Assembly: GCF_014197135.1 (NCBI RefSeq)
Contig: NZ_JACIFA010000015.1
Span: 18,916-82,915 of the forward strand
Direction of reading: 5' to 3'
Source: Sphingomonas zeae
GTDB taxonomy: Bacteria; Pseudomonadota; Alphaproteobacteria; Sphingomonadales; Sphingomonadaceae
DNA: 64,000 nt
Shown one piece after another: positions 51,869 to 61,760 of the stretch (position 1 is its first letter; each line of letters opens with the position of its first letter). A model generated the notes under the pieces. The model made no database searches. It was not told the DNA's origin and saw nothing but the letters and a program-made list of their open reading frames with translations. Made by a program: the position numbers and the translations under genes.

Positions 51869-54631
51869 GTGGGTTTGGTGACAGCAATGACGGGTATGAA
51901 GACTGTGCGCGCGGGCGCCATATTGCTGGCGGGCACGATGCTGTCGGGTGTGCCGGTGATGGCGCAGACCGCTCCGGGTGCCGGAGCGGCTCCCGCCGCC
52001 ACGCCGACGCCGCTCGTCGCGCCTGCGCCGGTGCGCACGATCAAGACGCTGCGCGTCGAAGGGGCGCAGCGTATCGAGCCCGAGACGGTGTTGTCCTACA
52101 CCAAGCTGCGTGTCGGCATTCCCTATACCCCGGAAACGCTCGACCAGGCGCTGAAGGACCTTCAGGCGTCGGAACTGTTCGCCGACTTCTCGATCTCCGG
52201 CGTCGAAACGGGCGACATCGTTCTGCGCGTGCGCGAGAACCCGATCATCAACCGGGTCATCCTGGAGGGCAACAAGCGCCTGAAGGAAGACAAGATCAAG
52301 AAGGAGATCAAGCTGTCTCCGCGGCAGATCTTCACCCGGACCGCCGTTCGCCAGGACGTGGCGCGCATCATCGAGTTGTACCGCCGCCAGGGTCGGTTCG
52401 GCGCAGTGGTCGAGCCCAAGATGGTCAATCTCGACCAGAACCGCGTCGACGTGGTCTTCGAGATCAGCGAGGGGCCGAAGTCCAAGGTCCGCCAGATCAA
52501 CATCATCGGCAACGAGAAATTCTCCGACGACGAACTGCGTGGTGCGATGTACACCAAGCAGTCGCGCTGGTTCCGTTTCCTGTCCTCGGCCACCAGCTAT
52601 GACCAGGATCGCCTGGCCGCCGACCAGCAGAAGCTGCGCCTGTTCTACCTGACCAACGGCTATGCCGATTTCCGGGTGACGAGCGCGGTGGCCGAGCTGA
52701 CGCCGGACAAGAAGGACTTCATCATCACCTATGTGGTGGAGGAAGGTCCGCGCTATAAATTCGGCGACGTCAAGGTCGACAGCCAGATCCGCGACTTCGA
52801 CAATGAGAAGCTCGCCCAGTCGCTGCCCATGAAGAAGGGCGACTGGTATAATGCCAAGCTGATCGAGGACTCGATCGACAGCCTCAGCCAGACGGCGGGC
52901 CTGTTCGGCTATGCCTTCACCGATGTGAATCCCGACTTCCAGCGTGACAAGGACACGCTGACCATGGCGATCACGTTCAACATCGCCGAGGCCAAGCGCA
53001 CCTATGTCGAGCGGATCGACATCAACGGCAACACGCAGACGCAGGACAAAGTCGTCCGCCGCGAAATCCGCGTGGCCGAGGGCGATGCGTTCAACAGCTT
53101 CCAGGTCCGCCGCAGCCAGGATCGCATCAACTCGCTCGGTTATTTCCAGGAAAAGCTGGAGATTAAGCAGAACCCCGGTTCGACACCCGACCGCATCGTC
53201 CTGGAAACCAATGTCGAGGAACAGTCGACCGGCTCGCTCCAGCTGTCGGCGGGTTACTCGTCGCTGGAACGTTTCATCATCCAGGCGAACATCACCCAGC
53301 GCAATTTCCGCGGCAAGGGCCAGGAACTGCGCGCGGGCGTGAACTACTCGGCCTATTCGAAGTCGATCGAACTGGGCTTCACCGAGCCCTATGTGTTCGA
53401 CAAGAATATCGCGCTGGGCGTCGACGTGTTCCGCCGCGACTTCAACTCGTTCAACTATCTCGGCACCACCCGCCAGACGACCTACAGTCAAGTCTCGACG
53501 GGCTTCCAGGTCCGCGCGGGCGTGCCGCTGACCGAATATTGGTCGCTGTCGGGTCGCTACGGCCTGACCTATGACGAGGTCGGTCTGGCGTCGTCCTTCT
53601 TCAACTCGGACGGCACCTGCAACTTCCAGCAGGCGGGGCGCTATCTCTGCGACTCGATCGGCAATCGCTGGACCTCGTCGGTCGGTTACTCGCTGATCTA
53701 TGACAGCCTGAACAGCCGCCTCCGCCCGACCGCAGGTCATCGCTTCTCGTTCAGCCAAGATTTTGCCGGCCTGGGCGGCGACGTGAAATATATCCGTACC
53801 CGCGCGGAAGGGGCCAAGTTCAAGGGGCTGGGCAAGGGCTTCGTCTTCTCGATCCTCGGCGAGGGTGGGTATATCCACTCGCTCGAGGGCAGCCGTGGTC
53901 CGGGCATTGATCCGGTGCGTATCGTCGACCGCTTCTATCTGGGTGAGCCGCAATTCCGTGGCTTCGACATTCGCGGCGTCGGTCCGCGCGTGCTGCGCGT
54001 GCCCTATGTCATCGGCGCGGACGGTAGCCAGTCGAAGCAGACCGACCGCGACCAGATCGTCGACGATTCGCTCGGCGGCCGGGCCTATTATCTGGCGCGT
54101 GCGGAGCTTGAAATTCCGTTGGGCTCGGGCGCGCGCGAAATGGGCCTGCGTCCCAGCATCTATGTCCAGGCGGGCAGCCTGTGGGGCGTCACACGCCCGC
54201 TGCCTTCGCTCAACTTCCCGCAGGCTAAGGACGCCAGCGGCAAGCTGCTCTTCAACAAGGATGGCTCGCCGACGCTGGCCCCGGTGGCCGCGACCGACGG
54301 GCAGGGACGTCCGATTTATGCCGTTCCCACCAACGACAGCACCACGGCCAACAATACCGCCGGGCTCAGCACGATCTGCCCGACCGGCTATGCGCCGCTG
54401 GGTAGCAGCGTCGCCTGCTCGGGTACGTCGGTCAACACCGCGCTTCAGAACACCAGCTTTGCCGTTGAGGAATTCTACGGCGGCACGTGGAAGCCGCGCG
54501 TGTCGATCGGTGTCGGCGTGAACTGGAATTCACCATTTGGTCCGCTGCGCATCGATCTTGCCAAGGCATTGGTCACGCAGCCGGGCGACGACCCCAAGCT
54601 CATTACTTTCAACGTAGGGACGCAGTTCTGA
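51869..54631 (+). CDS. bamA: Outer-membrane protein assembly factor BamA
   Basis: Central beta-barrel of the BAM complex that inserts outer-membrane proteins. It has up to 920 residues: a signal peptide (ILLAGTMLSGVPVMAQ), five POTRA domains (about 50-450, the first beginning IKTLRVEGAQRIEPETVLSY), and a 16-strand barrel whose conserved lid loop holds FYLGEPQFRGFDIRG. The terminal residue is Phe (NVGTQF). The start is uncertain among GTG 51869, GTG 51878 and ATG 51887; all precede the signal peptide. It lies directly behind rseP and overlaps skp by one base. The extracellular loop near 770-860 is long and Asn/Thr-rich. Confidence 0.96.
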   Translation: MGLVTAMTGMKTVRAGAILLAGTMLSGVPVMAQTAPGAGAAPAATPTPLVAPAPVRTIKTLRVEGAQRIEPETVLSYTKLRVGIPYTPETLDQALKDLQASELFADFSISGVETGDIVLRVRENPIINRVILEGNKRLKEDKIKKEIKLSPRQIFTRTAVRQDVARIIELYRRQGRFGAVVEPKMVNLDQNRVDVVFEISEGPKSKVRQINIIGNEKFSDDELRGAMYTKQSRWFRFLSSATSYDQDRLAADQQKLRLFYLTNGYADFRVTSAVAELTPDKKDFIITYVVEEGPRYKFGDVKVDSQIRDFDNEKLAQSLPMKKGDWYNAKLIEDSIDSLSQTAGLFGYAFTDVNPDFQRDKDTLTMAITFNIAEAKRTYVERIDINGNTQTQDKVVRREIRVAEGDAFNSFQVRRSQDRINSLGYFQEKLEIKQNPGSTPDRIVLETNVEEQSTGSLQLSAGYSSLERFIIQANITQRNFRGKGQELRAGVNYSAYSKSIELGFTEPYVFDKNIALGVDVFRRDFNSFNYLGTTRQTTYSQVSTGFQVRAGVPLTEYWSLSGRYGLTYDEVGLASSFFNSDGTCNFQQAGRYLCDSIGNRWTSSVGYSLIYDSLNSRLRPTAGHRFSFSQDFAGLGGDVKYIRTRAEGAKFKGLGKGFVFSILGEGGYIHSLEGSRGPGIDPVRIVDRFYLGEPQFRGFDIRGVGPRVLRVPYVIGADGSQSKQTDRDQIVDDSLGGRAYYLARAELEIPLGSGAREMGLRPSIYVQAGSLWGVTRPLPSLNFPQAKDASGKLLFNKDGSPTLAPVAATDGQGRPIYAVPTNDSTTANNTAGLSTICPTGYAPLGSSVACSGTSVNTALQNTSFAVEEFYGGTWKPRVSIGVGVNWNSPFGPLRIDLAKALVTQPGDDPKLITFNVGTQF

Positions 54632-55302
54632 TGAAGACGATTTCCAAGCTCCTCCTCGCGGCGGCCCTTGTCGCGCCCGCAGCGACCGTCGCCACCAGCG
54701 CCAGCGCGCAGGTGAACGGCGTCGCCGTCGCCGACCCGCAGGGTGCGATCGCCGGTTCGCGCGCCTGGACCGCCGCGCGCCAGCAGATCGAGACGACCTA
54801 CAAGGCGCAGCTCGACCAGGCGGAAACCCGCCGCGCCGCGCTGGGCCGTGAGCTGGAACCGCTGGTCCAGGCATTCCAGACCGCGCGCGCCGCGCCGAAC
54901 GCCAACGAAGCCGCGCTGCGCACCCAGGCCCAGTCGATCCAGGCCAAGCAGCAGGCCGCCGAGCAGGAACTGGGTCGTCTGACCCAGCCCGCCGTCCGCG
55001 CGCAGACCTATGCCGTCGAGCAGATCCAGGCCCGTCTGGGCGAAGCGGTGCAGAACGCCGTGCGCGCCAAGAATGTCAGCCTGCTGGTCAGCCCGCAGGC
55101 GGTGCTGTTCATGCAGCCGACCGCCGACATCACCTCGGCTGTGACGGCCGAGCTGGACAAGCTGGTCCCGACGGTCAGCATCACGCCGCCCGCCAACTGG
55201 CAGCCCGGCCAGCAGGGCCAGCAGCAGGGCGCGGCCGCGACTGCTCCGGCCGCAGGCACCGCGGCTCCGGCGCCTGCTCGCCGTCAGAACAGCGGCCGGT
55301 AA
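54631..55302 (+). CDS. OmpH/Skp-family periplasmic chaperone
   Basis: A 223-residue exported protein with a signal peptide (LLLAAALVAPAATVATSASA), a short beta core (VNGVAVADPQGAIAGSRA), and long helices (about 45-150) forming the tentacles of Skp trimers. The C-terminal tail, rich in Gln, Ala and Pro (QPGQQGQQQGAAAT), is longer than in E. coli Skp. It escorts unfolded outer-membrane proteins to BamA, encoded just upstream with a TGATG overlap. fabZ follows after seven bases with no lpxD in between. Confidence 0.9.
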   Translation: MKTISKLLLAAALVAPAATVATSASAQVNGVAVADPQGAIAGSRAWTAARQQIETTYKAQLDQAETRRAALGRELEPLVQAFQTARAAPNANEAALRTQAQSIQAKQQAAEQELGRLTQPAVRAQTYAVEQIQARLGEAVQNAVRAKNVSLLVSPQAVLFMQPTADITSAVTAELDKLVPTVSITPPANWQPGQQGQQQGAAATAPAAGTAAPAPARRQNSGR

Positions 55303-55309
55303 TCGTTTC

Positions 55310-55798
55310 GTGAGCGACGTCGTGAACGACGAGGGGAAGACTGTCATCGGCCCACTGGATGTCACGCGGGTCATGGCGGCGATCCCGCACCGTTACCCGA
55401 TGCTGCTGGTCGATCGTGTCGAGGAACTGGTCCTCGACACGTCGATCCGCGCGGTGAAGGCGGTGACGATCAACGAGGCCTTTTTCCAGGGCCATTATCC
55501 CGGCCGTCCCATCATGCCGGGCGTGTTGATCGTCGAGGCGCTGGCGCAGGCCGCCGGCGTCCTGGGCGTGGAAAGTCTGGGCCTCGCCAATTCGGGCAAG
55601 CTTGTCTATTTCATGTCGATCGACGGCGTGAAGTTCCGCAAGCCCGTCGAGCCTGGCGTCCTCCTGCATCTGGAGGTCGAGTTCGTGTCGAAGCGGACCC
55701 GCGTCTGCAAGTTTGCGGGTGTCGCCAAGATCGATGGTTCGGTCGTCGCGGAGGCGAATTTCACCGCGATGATCGCCGACCCCCCCGCCGAAGCGTAA
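55310..55798 (+). CDS. fabZ: 3-hydroxyacyl-ACP dehydratase FabZ
   Basis: Hot-dog-fold dehydratase of fatty-acid elongation. The 162 residues contain IPHRYPMLLVDRV, and the active site FFQGHYPGRPIMPGVLIVEALAQ has His62 and Glu76. The initiator is GTG at 55310; no ribosome site is obvious, so translation may be coupled to skp. In LPS-making relatives lpxD precedes and lpxA follows fabZ; neither is present here. Confidence 0.96.
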   Translation: MSDVVNDEGKTVIGPLDVTRVMAAIPHRYPMLLVDRVEELVLDTSIRAVKAVTINEAFFQGHYPGRPIMPGVLIVEALAQAAGVLGVESLGLANSGKLVYFMSIDGVKFRKPVEPGVLLHLEVEFVSKRTRVCKFAGVAKIDGSVVAEANFTAMIADPPAEA

Positions 55799-55813
55799 GC
55801 GCTGACGTCGTTT

Positions 55814-55841
55814 TTGACTAACGGGGCGCGGTCCGCTATGG
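55814..55841 (+). promoter_or_regulatory. Candidate rpmE promoter
   Basis: TTGACT (55814-55819), a 16-nt spacer, CTATGG (55836-55841), followed by GCCGCG. It is about 55 bases upstream of the rpmE ATG, with the same geometry as the rpsB and pyrH promoters. Confidence 0.5.
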
Positions 55842-55896
55842 GCCGCGCCTTGAGCTTTAAGGCTGGTCGGAACCAGCCATTTCCCGGAGCAATATC

Positions 55897-56127
55897 ATGA
55901 AGACCGATACGCATCCCGACTATCACATGATCAAGGTGCAGATGACCGACGGCACCGTGTTCGAAACCCGCTCCACCTGGGGCAAGGAAGGCGACACGAT
56001 GCAGCTGGACATCGATCCGCTGGCACACCCGGCCTGGACCGGCGGCCGCGGCACCATGCTGGACACCGGCGGTCAGGTCGCGCGCTTCAACAAGCGTTTC
56101 GGCGGCGGTCTTACGCTCCGCAAATAA
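55897..56127 (+). CDS. rpmE: 50S ribosomal protein L31
   Basis: A 76-residue L31 of the alphaproteobacterial type, opening MKTDTHPDYHMIKVQMTDG and containing TRSTWGKEGDTMQLDIDPLAHPAWTGG. All zinc-binding cysteines are missing, so it is the zinc-independent form. Its own promoter lies upstream and a strong terminator downstream, making it monocistronic. Confidence 0.97.
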   Translation: MKTDTHPDYHMIKVQMTDGTVFETRSTWGKEGDTMQLDIDPLAHPAWTGGRGTMLDTGGQVARFNKRFGGGLTLRK

Positions 56128-56160
56128 TCGCTTTCGGTGTCATCGCCGGACGATCGAAGG

Positions 56161-56194
56161 ACCCGGTGTTTCCTCGCGAAGCGCCGGGTTTTTT
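56161..56194 (+). terminator. Rho-independent terminator of rpmE
   Basis: ACCCGGTG (56161-56168) pairs with CGCCGGGT (56182-56189), one T-G pair included, followed by a run of six T. Classic intrinsic terminator 33 bases after the rpmE stop. Confidence 0.85.
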
Positions 56195-56265
56195 GCGTTC
56201 ATCGGACGGGTCCCGGGCAGAATCGGGTTTGCAGTCTGTTAACCAGCCGTGTTTAGATTGGTCGC

Positions 56266-56580
56266 ATGTTCGCTGCGGAATTCGAACCTGCCGAGTTTGC
56301 CAATCGCCGCCGGGCGCCACGCGCGGCGTTGGCGCTGGACACTGACATGGCGCGTGGCGGGCTGGACCGGGCTTTGTGCCGCGTCACGGACATTTCGGTA
56401 CAGGGTGCGCGGCTGCAAACCTATACCGAACTCCGGCGGGGCCTGAAGATCTGGTTGCGTCTGCCCAAGGTGGGGGACGTGGCGGCCCGGGTCGTCTGGG
56501 CAAAGGATTTTGCCGCAGGATGCCATTTCGACACGCCGCTGGCCCGTGAGGATTTCGAGTATCTCGCGCCCCTGACCTGA
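56266..56580 (+). CDS. PilZ-domain c-di-GMP-binding protein
   Basis: A 104-residue stand-alone PilZ domain. Both c-di-GMP-binding motifs are present: RRRAPR near residues 14-19 and DISVQGAR (Asp42, Ser44, Gly47). No partner domain, signal peptide or membrane segment. Small PilZ proteins relay the second messenger to motility or polysaccharide machinery. No adjacent target gene is apparent. Own transcription is likely, since a strong terminator lies upstream. Confidence 0.88.
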   Translation: MFAAEFEPAEFANRRRAPRAALALDTDMARGGLDRALCRVTDISVQGARLQTYTELRRGLKIWLRLPKVGDVAARVVWAKDFAAGCHFDTPLAREDFEYLAPLT

Positions 56581-56624
56581 TTGTCTCCATCGGGCTGGCC
56601 AGTATCCGGCGGTTACGCTAGGCA

Positions 56625-58055
<1,431 letters not shown>

Positions 58056-58856
58056 TTATCGGCCCGCCGCCCAGCGCACGGCGTTGGTGAGAATGCGGCG
58101 GTAATCGGGATCGTCGTAAAGCTGCGGCTCATGCCCCAGCGCGGAGTAGAAAACGCGGCCTTTGGTGCGCGGATTGATCCACATGACGGGATGGACCGCG
58201 CCCATGCGCAGCGTCTCGCCAGGGCGATAGCTGGCCTCGTCCACCTGCGCCAGGATGGTCATGCCGCGTGTCGCGGGGTTGCGGTCGAAGCTGTACCATT
58301 CGTCGCTGGGGTTCCACGGCGTCTTGACTCCGGCCATGATGGGATGACGCGGCTGGACGATCTCGACGCGGGCGGGCTGGATATGGTCCGCGCCGTTTGG
58401 ATGGCCGGTAAAGGTCGTGCCGATGATCGTATCGACATACCAGGGCGCCTTGTGGCTATTGTCGCCCGCCGCATGGAGCGCGATCACCCCGCCGCCACGC
58501 GCGACGAAGCGGGCGAAGGCGGCCTGCTGATCGGGCGTCAGAAAGTCGCCGCTGGCGCTGTTTAGGACGACGACCGAGAAATGCGCAAGTTGGTCGTCGT
58601 TGAAGATGGCGGCATTCTCGGTGGCGAAACTGGGGCGGCCGAGTTGCTTGGCGATGTCGGCGAGCACCATGTTGGAATGCGGGATATGCTCGATATGCCG
58701 CCAGCCATTGGTCTTGGACATGATCAGCACGCCGCGCTGGATGTGGGCGGGCAGGGTGGGGGCAACGGTATCGACCACCTTGGGTGGCAGATGCGGGTCG
58801 GACGGCGCCTGCGCCACCGCGACCAGCGCCATCATCATCAGCGTTTTCAACACCAT
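58056..58856 (-). CDS. ThuA-like domain exported protein
   Basis: A 266-residue protein with a short signal peptide (MVLKTLMMMALVAVAQA) and a ThuA/trehalose-utilisation-type flavodoxin-like domain related to glutamine amidotransferases. Landmarks are VLIMSKTNGWRHIEHIPHSN, FSVVVLNSASGDFLTPDQQAAF, GGGVIALHAAGDNS, and WYVDTIIGTTFTGHP. The nucleophile Cys of true amidotransferases is not evident. Proteins of this group are often secreted and associated with sugar use, but function is unproven. The start at 58856 follows GGGAGAGAG, preferred to an in-frame ATG 42 bases upstream. Convergent with sdaA. Confidence 0.85.
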   Translation of the reverse strand: MVLKTLMMMALVAVAQAPSDPHLPPKVVDTVAPTLPAHIQRGVLIMSKTNGWRHIEHIPHSNMVLADIAKQLGRPSFATENAAIFNDDQLAHFSVVVLNSASGDFLTPDQQAAFARFVARGGGVIALHAAGDNSHKAPWYVDTIIGTTFTGHPNGADHIQPARVEIVQPRHPIMAGVKTPWNPSDEWYSFDRNPATRGMTILAQVDEASYRPGETLRMGAVHPVMWINPRTKGRVFYSALGHEPQLYDDPDYRRILTNAVRWAAGR

Positions 58857-58884
58857 CTCTCTCCCTTTTCGGGGAGCGTAGCAA

Positions 58885-59012
58885 ATCCCCCCCGGCACGG
58901 GGAGGGGGACCAGCGAAGCTGGTGGAGGGGGCTATCCCCAAAGGACATTCCTTGCGGAAGCCCCCCTCCGTCAGGCCTGGCGGCCTGCCACCTCCCCGTG
59001 CCGGGGAGGATC
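58885..59012. repeat. Palindromic intergenic repeat R5 (subtype A)
   Basis: Between emrB and the ThuA-like gene, both on the reverse strand. The outer arms CCCCCC-GGCAC-GGGGAGG and CCTCCCC-GTGCC-GGGGAGG are reverse complements including the tip. Inner hairpins are CCAGC-GAA-GCTGG and AGGCC-TGGC-GGCCT. It has the same order of parts as R2 and R6. Confidence 0.85.
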
Positions 59013-59016
59013 GTCA

Positions 59017-60576
59017 TCAATCGGCCGCGATCGGGCCGTCATGTGGCTTGGGCCGCCGCGTGAACCAGGTCAGCGCCGCCAGCACGATGCACAGCCAAGC
59101 CGACACATAGAAGATGTCGGTCGAGGCGAGCAGATAGGCTTGGCCCACCATCTGCCGCGTCACGGCGGCGGCGGCCTGTACGTCGGTGAAGCCCAGATGG
59201 TTCAGGCCGTTCTTCGCCATCTGCCACACCGGCCCTTGCCCGATCGCGTCGGACAGATGCGCCTGGTGCATCGCCTCGCGCCGGTCCCACATGGTCGTGG
59301 TCAGCGACGCGGCGAAGCTGCCCGCCGTGATCCGCGCGAAGTTGGAGATGCCGGTGGCGGACGGAATCCGCGCCTGCGGCACGCCGTCCAAGGCGATGGT
59401 CAGCATGGCGAGGAAGAAGGTGCTCATCGCGATCCCCTGCACCATCAGCGGCAGCACGAAGTCGCTGAAGCTCGCCTGCGTGTTCAGTCCCGAGCGCATC
59501 CAATAGGACGCGCCGAAGGCGGCAAAGGCGATGGTCGCCATGATCCGCGCATCGACCTTGCCCGACAGGCGCGCGACGATGGGGGTGAGGACCACCGCCA
59601 CCGCCCCGCTGGGCGCGGCGACCAGGCCCGCCCAGGTCGCGGTATAGCCCAGCTGCGTCTGGAGCCAGAGCGGCAGCAGCAGCGTGTTGGCGAAGAACAC
59701 CGCATAGCCCAGGCAGAAGGCCAGCGTCCCGATGCTGAAGTTCCGCCCCTTGAACAGCGACAGGTCGACCGCCGGATTGGCGTCGGTCAGCTCCCAGATC
59801 AGCCAGGCGATGAAGCCGACGATGGCGATCACCGTCATCACGACGATCCGGGTCGAATGGAACCAGTCGTCATTCTTGCCGAGATCCAGCATCATCTGAA
59901 GCGCACCGACCCAGACGACCAGCATGATGAGGCCCACCTTGTCGATCGGCAGATTGCGGGTCGGCGTCTCGCGGCTCGACAGCCCTCGCCAACACACGCC
60001 CGCGCAGAACAGGCCCACGGGGACGTTGATGAGGAAGATCCAGCTCCAGTGATAATTGTCGGAGATGTACCCGCCCAGGATCGGCCCCATGATCGGCGCG
60101 ACCAGCGTGGTCATCGACCAGATGCCGAGCGCGGTCGAACGCTTTTGCGGCGGGAAGATCGAGATGAGCAGTGCCTGGCTGCCGGGGATCATCGGCCCCG
60201 ACACCGCGCCCTGCAGGATGCGGAAGCCGATCAGCGAGGACAGGTTCCACGCGATCCCGCACAGGAAGGATGCGATGGTGAACAGGAAGACCGAGACGCA
60301 GAAGGTCCGCACCACCCCGAACTTGCCCATCAGCCAGCCGGTCAGCGGCACTGCCACACCGTTCGCGACGGCGAAGGCGGTGACGACCCAGGTCGAGTTG
60401 TCCGAACTGACGCCCAGATTGCCCGCGATGGTGGGCAGCGACACGTTGGCGATGGTCGAATCGAGCACCTGCATGAAGGTGCCCAGCGCCAGCGCAAAGG
60501 CGACGAGCGCGAGCGCCGGGCCTTTCAGCGGTGCGGGGCCATCCCCCGCGCCGCCCTGAGCGGGGGCGGCGGCCAT
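59017..60576 (-). CDS. emrB: EmrB-type MFS drug efflux transporter (DHA2 family)
   Basis: A 519-residue proton-driven inner-membrane pump with 14 predicted helices. DHA2 landmarks: DSTIANVSLPTIAGNLG in TM1, GWLMGKFGVVRTF (motif A region), and GPILGGYISDNYHWSWIFLINVP for motif C and the following loop. It works with EmrA and the outer-membrane channel encoded upstream. The ATG overlaps the emrA stop by one base. Last gene of the marR-OMF-emrA-emrB operon. Confidence 0.93.
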   Translation of the reverse strand: MAAAPAQGGAGDGPAPLKGPALALVAFALALGTFMQVLDSTIANVSLPTIAGNLGVSSDNSTWVVTAFAVANGVAVPLTGWLMGKFGVVRTFCVSVFLFTIASFLCGIAWNLSSLIGFRILQGAVSGPMIPGSQALLISIFPPQKRSTALGIWSMTTLVAPIMGPILGGYISDNYHWSWIFLINVPVGLFCAGVCWRGLSSRETPTRNLPIDKVGLIMLVVWVGALQMMLDLGKNDDWFHSTRIVVMTVIAIVGFIAWLIWELTDANPAVDLSLFKGRNFSIGTLAFCLGYAVFFANTLLLPLWLQTQLGYTATWAGLVAAPSGAVAVVLTPIVARLSGKVDARIMATIAFAAFGASYWMRSGLNTQASFSDFVLPLMVQGIAMSTFFLAMLTIALDGVPQARIPSATGISNFARITAGSFAASLTTTMWDRREAMHQAHLSDAIGQGPVWQMAKNGLNHLGFTDVQAAAAVTRQMVGQAYLLASTDIFYVSAWLCIVLAALTWFTRRPKPHDGPIAAD

Positions 60577-61760
60577 CAGCGATTGGCCGCGATGATCTGC
60601 GCGATGCGGGCCTCGATCGCGGGGTCCTTGCCGTCCATGGCAGGGGTGCTGCCGACCTGGGTCGCGGCCGATCCGATGCGCGGGCCGTTCTGGTCGGCGG
60701 TATCGACCGTCACCGTCGCGGACAGGCCCACGCGCAACGGGTTCTCGCGCAGCTCATTGGCGTTCAGCCCGATGCGCACCGGCACGCGCTGGACGATCTT
60801 GATCCAGTTGCCGCTGGCATTTTGTGGCGGCAGCAGCGCGAAGGCGTTGCCGCTGCCCGCGCCCAGGCCGATGACCTTGCCGTGATAGACGATCTTGCCG
60901 CCGTAAATGTCGGCGGTGATCGTTGCGGGCTGACCGATGCGCAAATCCCGGAGTTGGGTCTCGCGGAAATTGGCATCGACCCACAGCCGGTCGAGCGGCA
61001 CCACCGCCATCAGCGGGGTGCCCGCCGCGACCTGCTGCCCCACCTGCACGGTGCGCTGGGCGACGACGCCGCTGATCGGGGCCACGACGTGCATATGGCT
61101 GCGGGTGATGGCGGCGTGGCGATAGGCGGCGATGGCGGCCATCACGGCGGGGTTCGTTCCCACCTCGGTGCCCTGCACGGTGGTCCGCGCCTGGGCGGCC
61201 TGCGCCTTCGCGAGCGTGAGGTTGGCGGCTGCGACCTTAACCGCGTCGGCGGCGTGCGACAGTTCCTCGCCCGATACCGCGCCTTCCGCCGCAGCACCTT
61301 GTCGCCGGGCATAGTCGGCACGGGCGCGGGTCAGTTCGGCCTGTGCCTGGACGATGGCGGCGCCGCTCTGGTTCACCTTGGTAAAGTCCGCGCGGGTCGC
61401 ACGCACCGCGCGCGCCAGCTCGGCAGCCGCGGAGGCGACGCCGACATCGGCGGTTGCGGGGTCGAGGTCGATCAGCGGCTGGCCCGCCTTCACCGTCTGG
61501 GTATTGTCGGCATGGATCGCCAGCACCTGTCCCGGATCGCGTGCGGTGATGGCCACCACGTCACCGGCGACATAGGCGTCGTCAGTCTCTTCCTCGGGCT
61601 TGGCGAGCAGGAAATGGAACACCGCCCAGACGATCGCGGCGACCACCACGATGACGGCGAGGATGGTCAGGCCGGTCTTGCGCGCCTTGGGCTTGCCGCC
61701 GGCAGGAGCCTGGGTGGCGGGGGCGGCCGGCGAAGGCGCGGGGGCTTCGGTGTCGCTCAT
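60576..61760 (-). CDS. emrA: EmrA-type membrane-fusion adaptor
   Basis: A 394-residue HlyD-family adaptor. A cytoplasmic Ala/Pro-rich N terminus is followed by one membrane helix (TGLTILAVIVVVAAIVWAVFHFLL, about 29-52), DDAYVAGDVVAITARDPGQVL, a lipoyl half and a long helical hairpin (about 105-215), the second lipoyl half SHMHVVAPISGVVAQRTVQVGQQVAAG, and a beta-barrel ending near the C terminus. It connects EmrB to the NodT-type channel. The ATG overlaps the channel gene stop (ATGA). Confidence 0.93.
   Translation of the reverse strand: MSDTEAPAPSPAAPATQAPAGGKPKARKTGLTILAVIVVVAAIVWAVFHFLLAKPEEETDDAYVAGDVVAITARDPGQVLAIHADNTQTVKAGQPLIDLDPATADVGVASAAAELARAVRATRADFTKVNQSGAAIVQAQAELTRARADYARRQGAAAEGAVSGEELSHAADAVKVAAANLTLAKAQAAQARTTVQGTEVGTNPAVMAAIAAYRHAAITRSHMHVVAPISGVVAQRTVQVGQQVAAGTPLMAVVPLDRLWVDANFRETQLRDLRIGQPATITADIYGGKIVYHGKVIGLGAGSGNAFALLPPQNASGNWIKIVQRVPVRIGLNANELRENPLRVGLSATVTVDTADQNGPRIGSAATQVGSTPAMDGKDPAIEARIAQIIAANR

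Noticed and set aside
51761..53953. 730-codon reverse-strand open frame
   Set aside because: Antisense shadow of bamA; composition biased and without motifs.
59041..60885. Forward-strand open frame of 614 codons opposite emrB/emrA
   Set aside because: Shadow of the coupled emr genes; the low-complexity Arg/Gln/Asp composition is characteristic of antisense frames.
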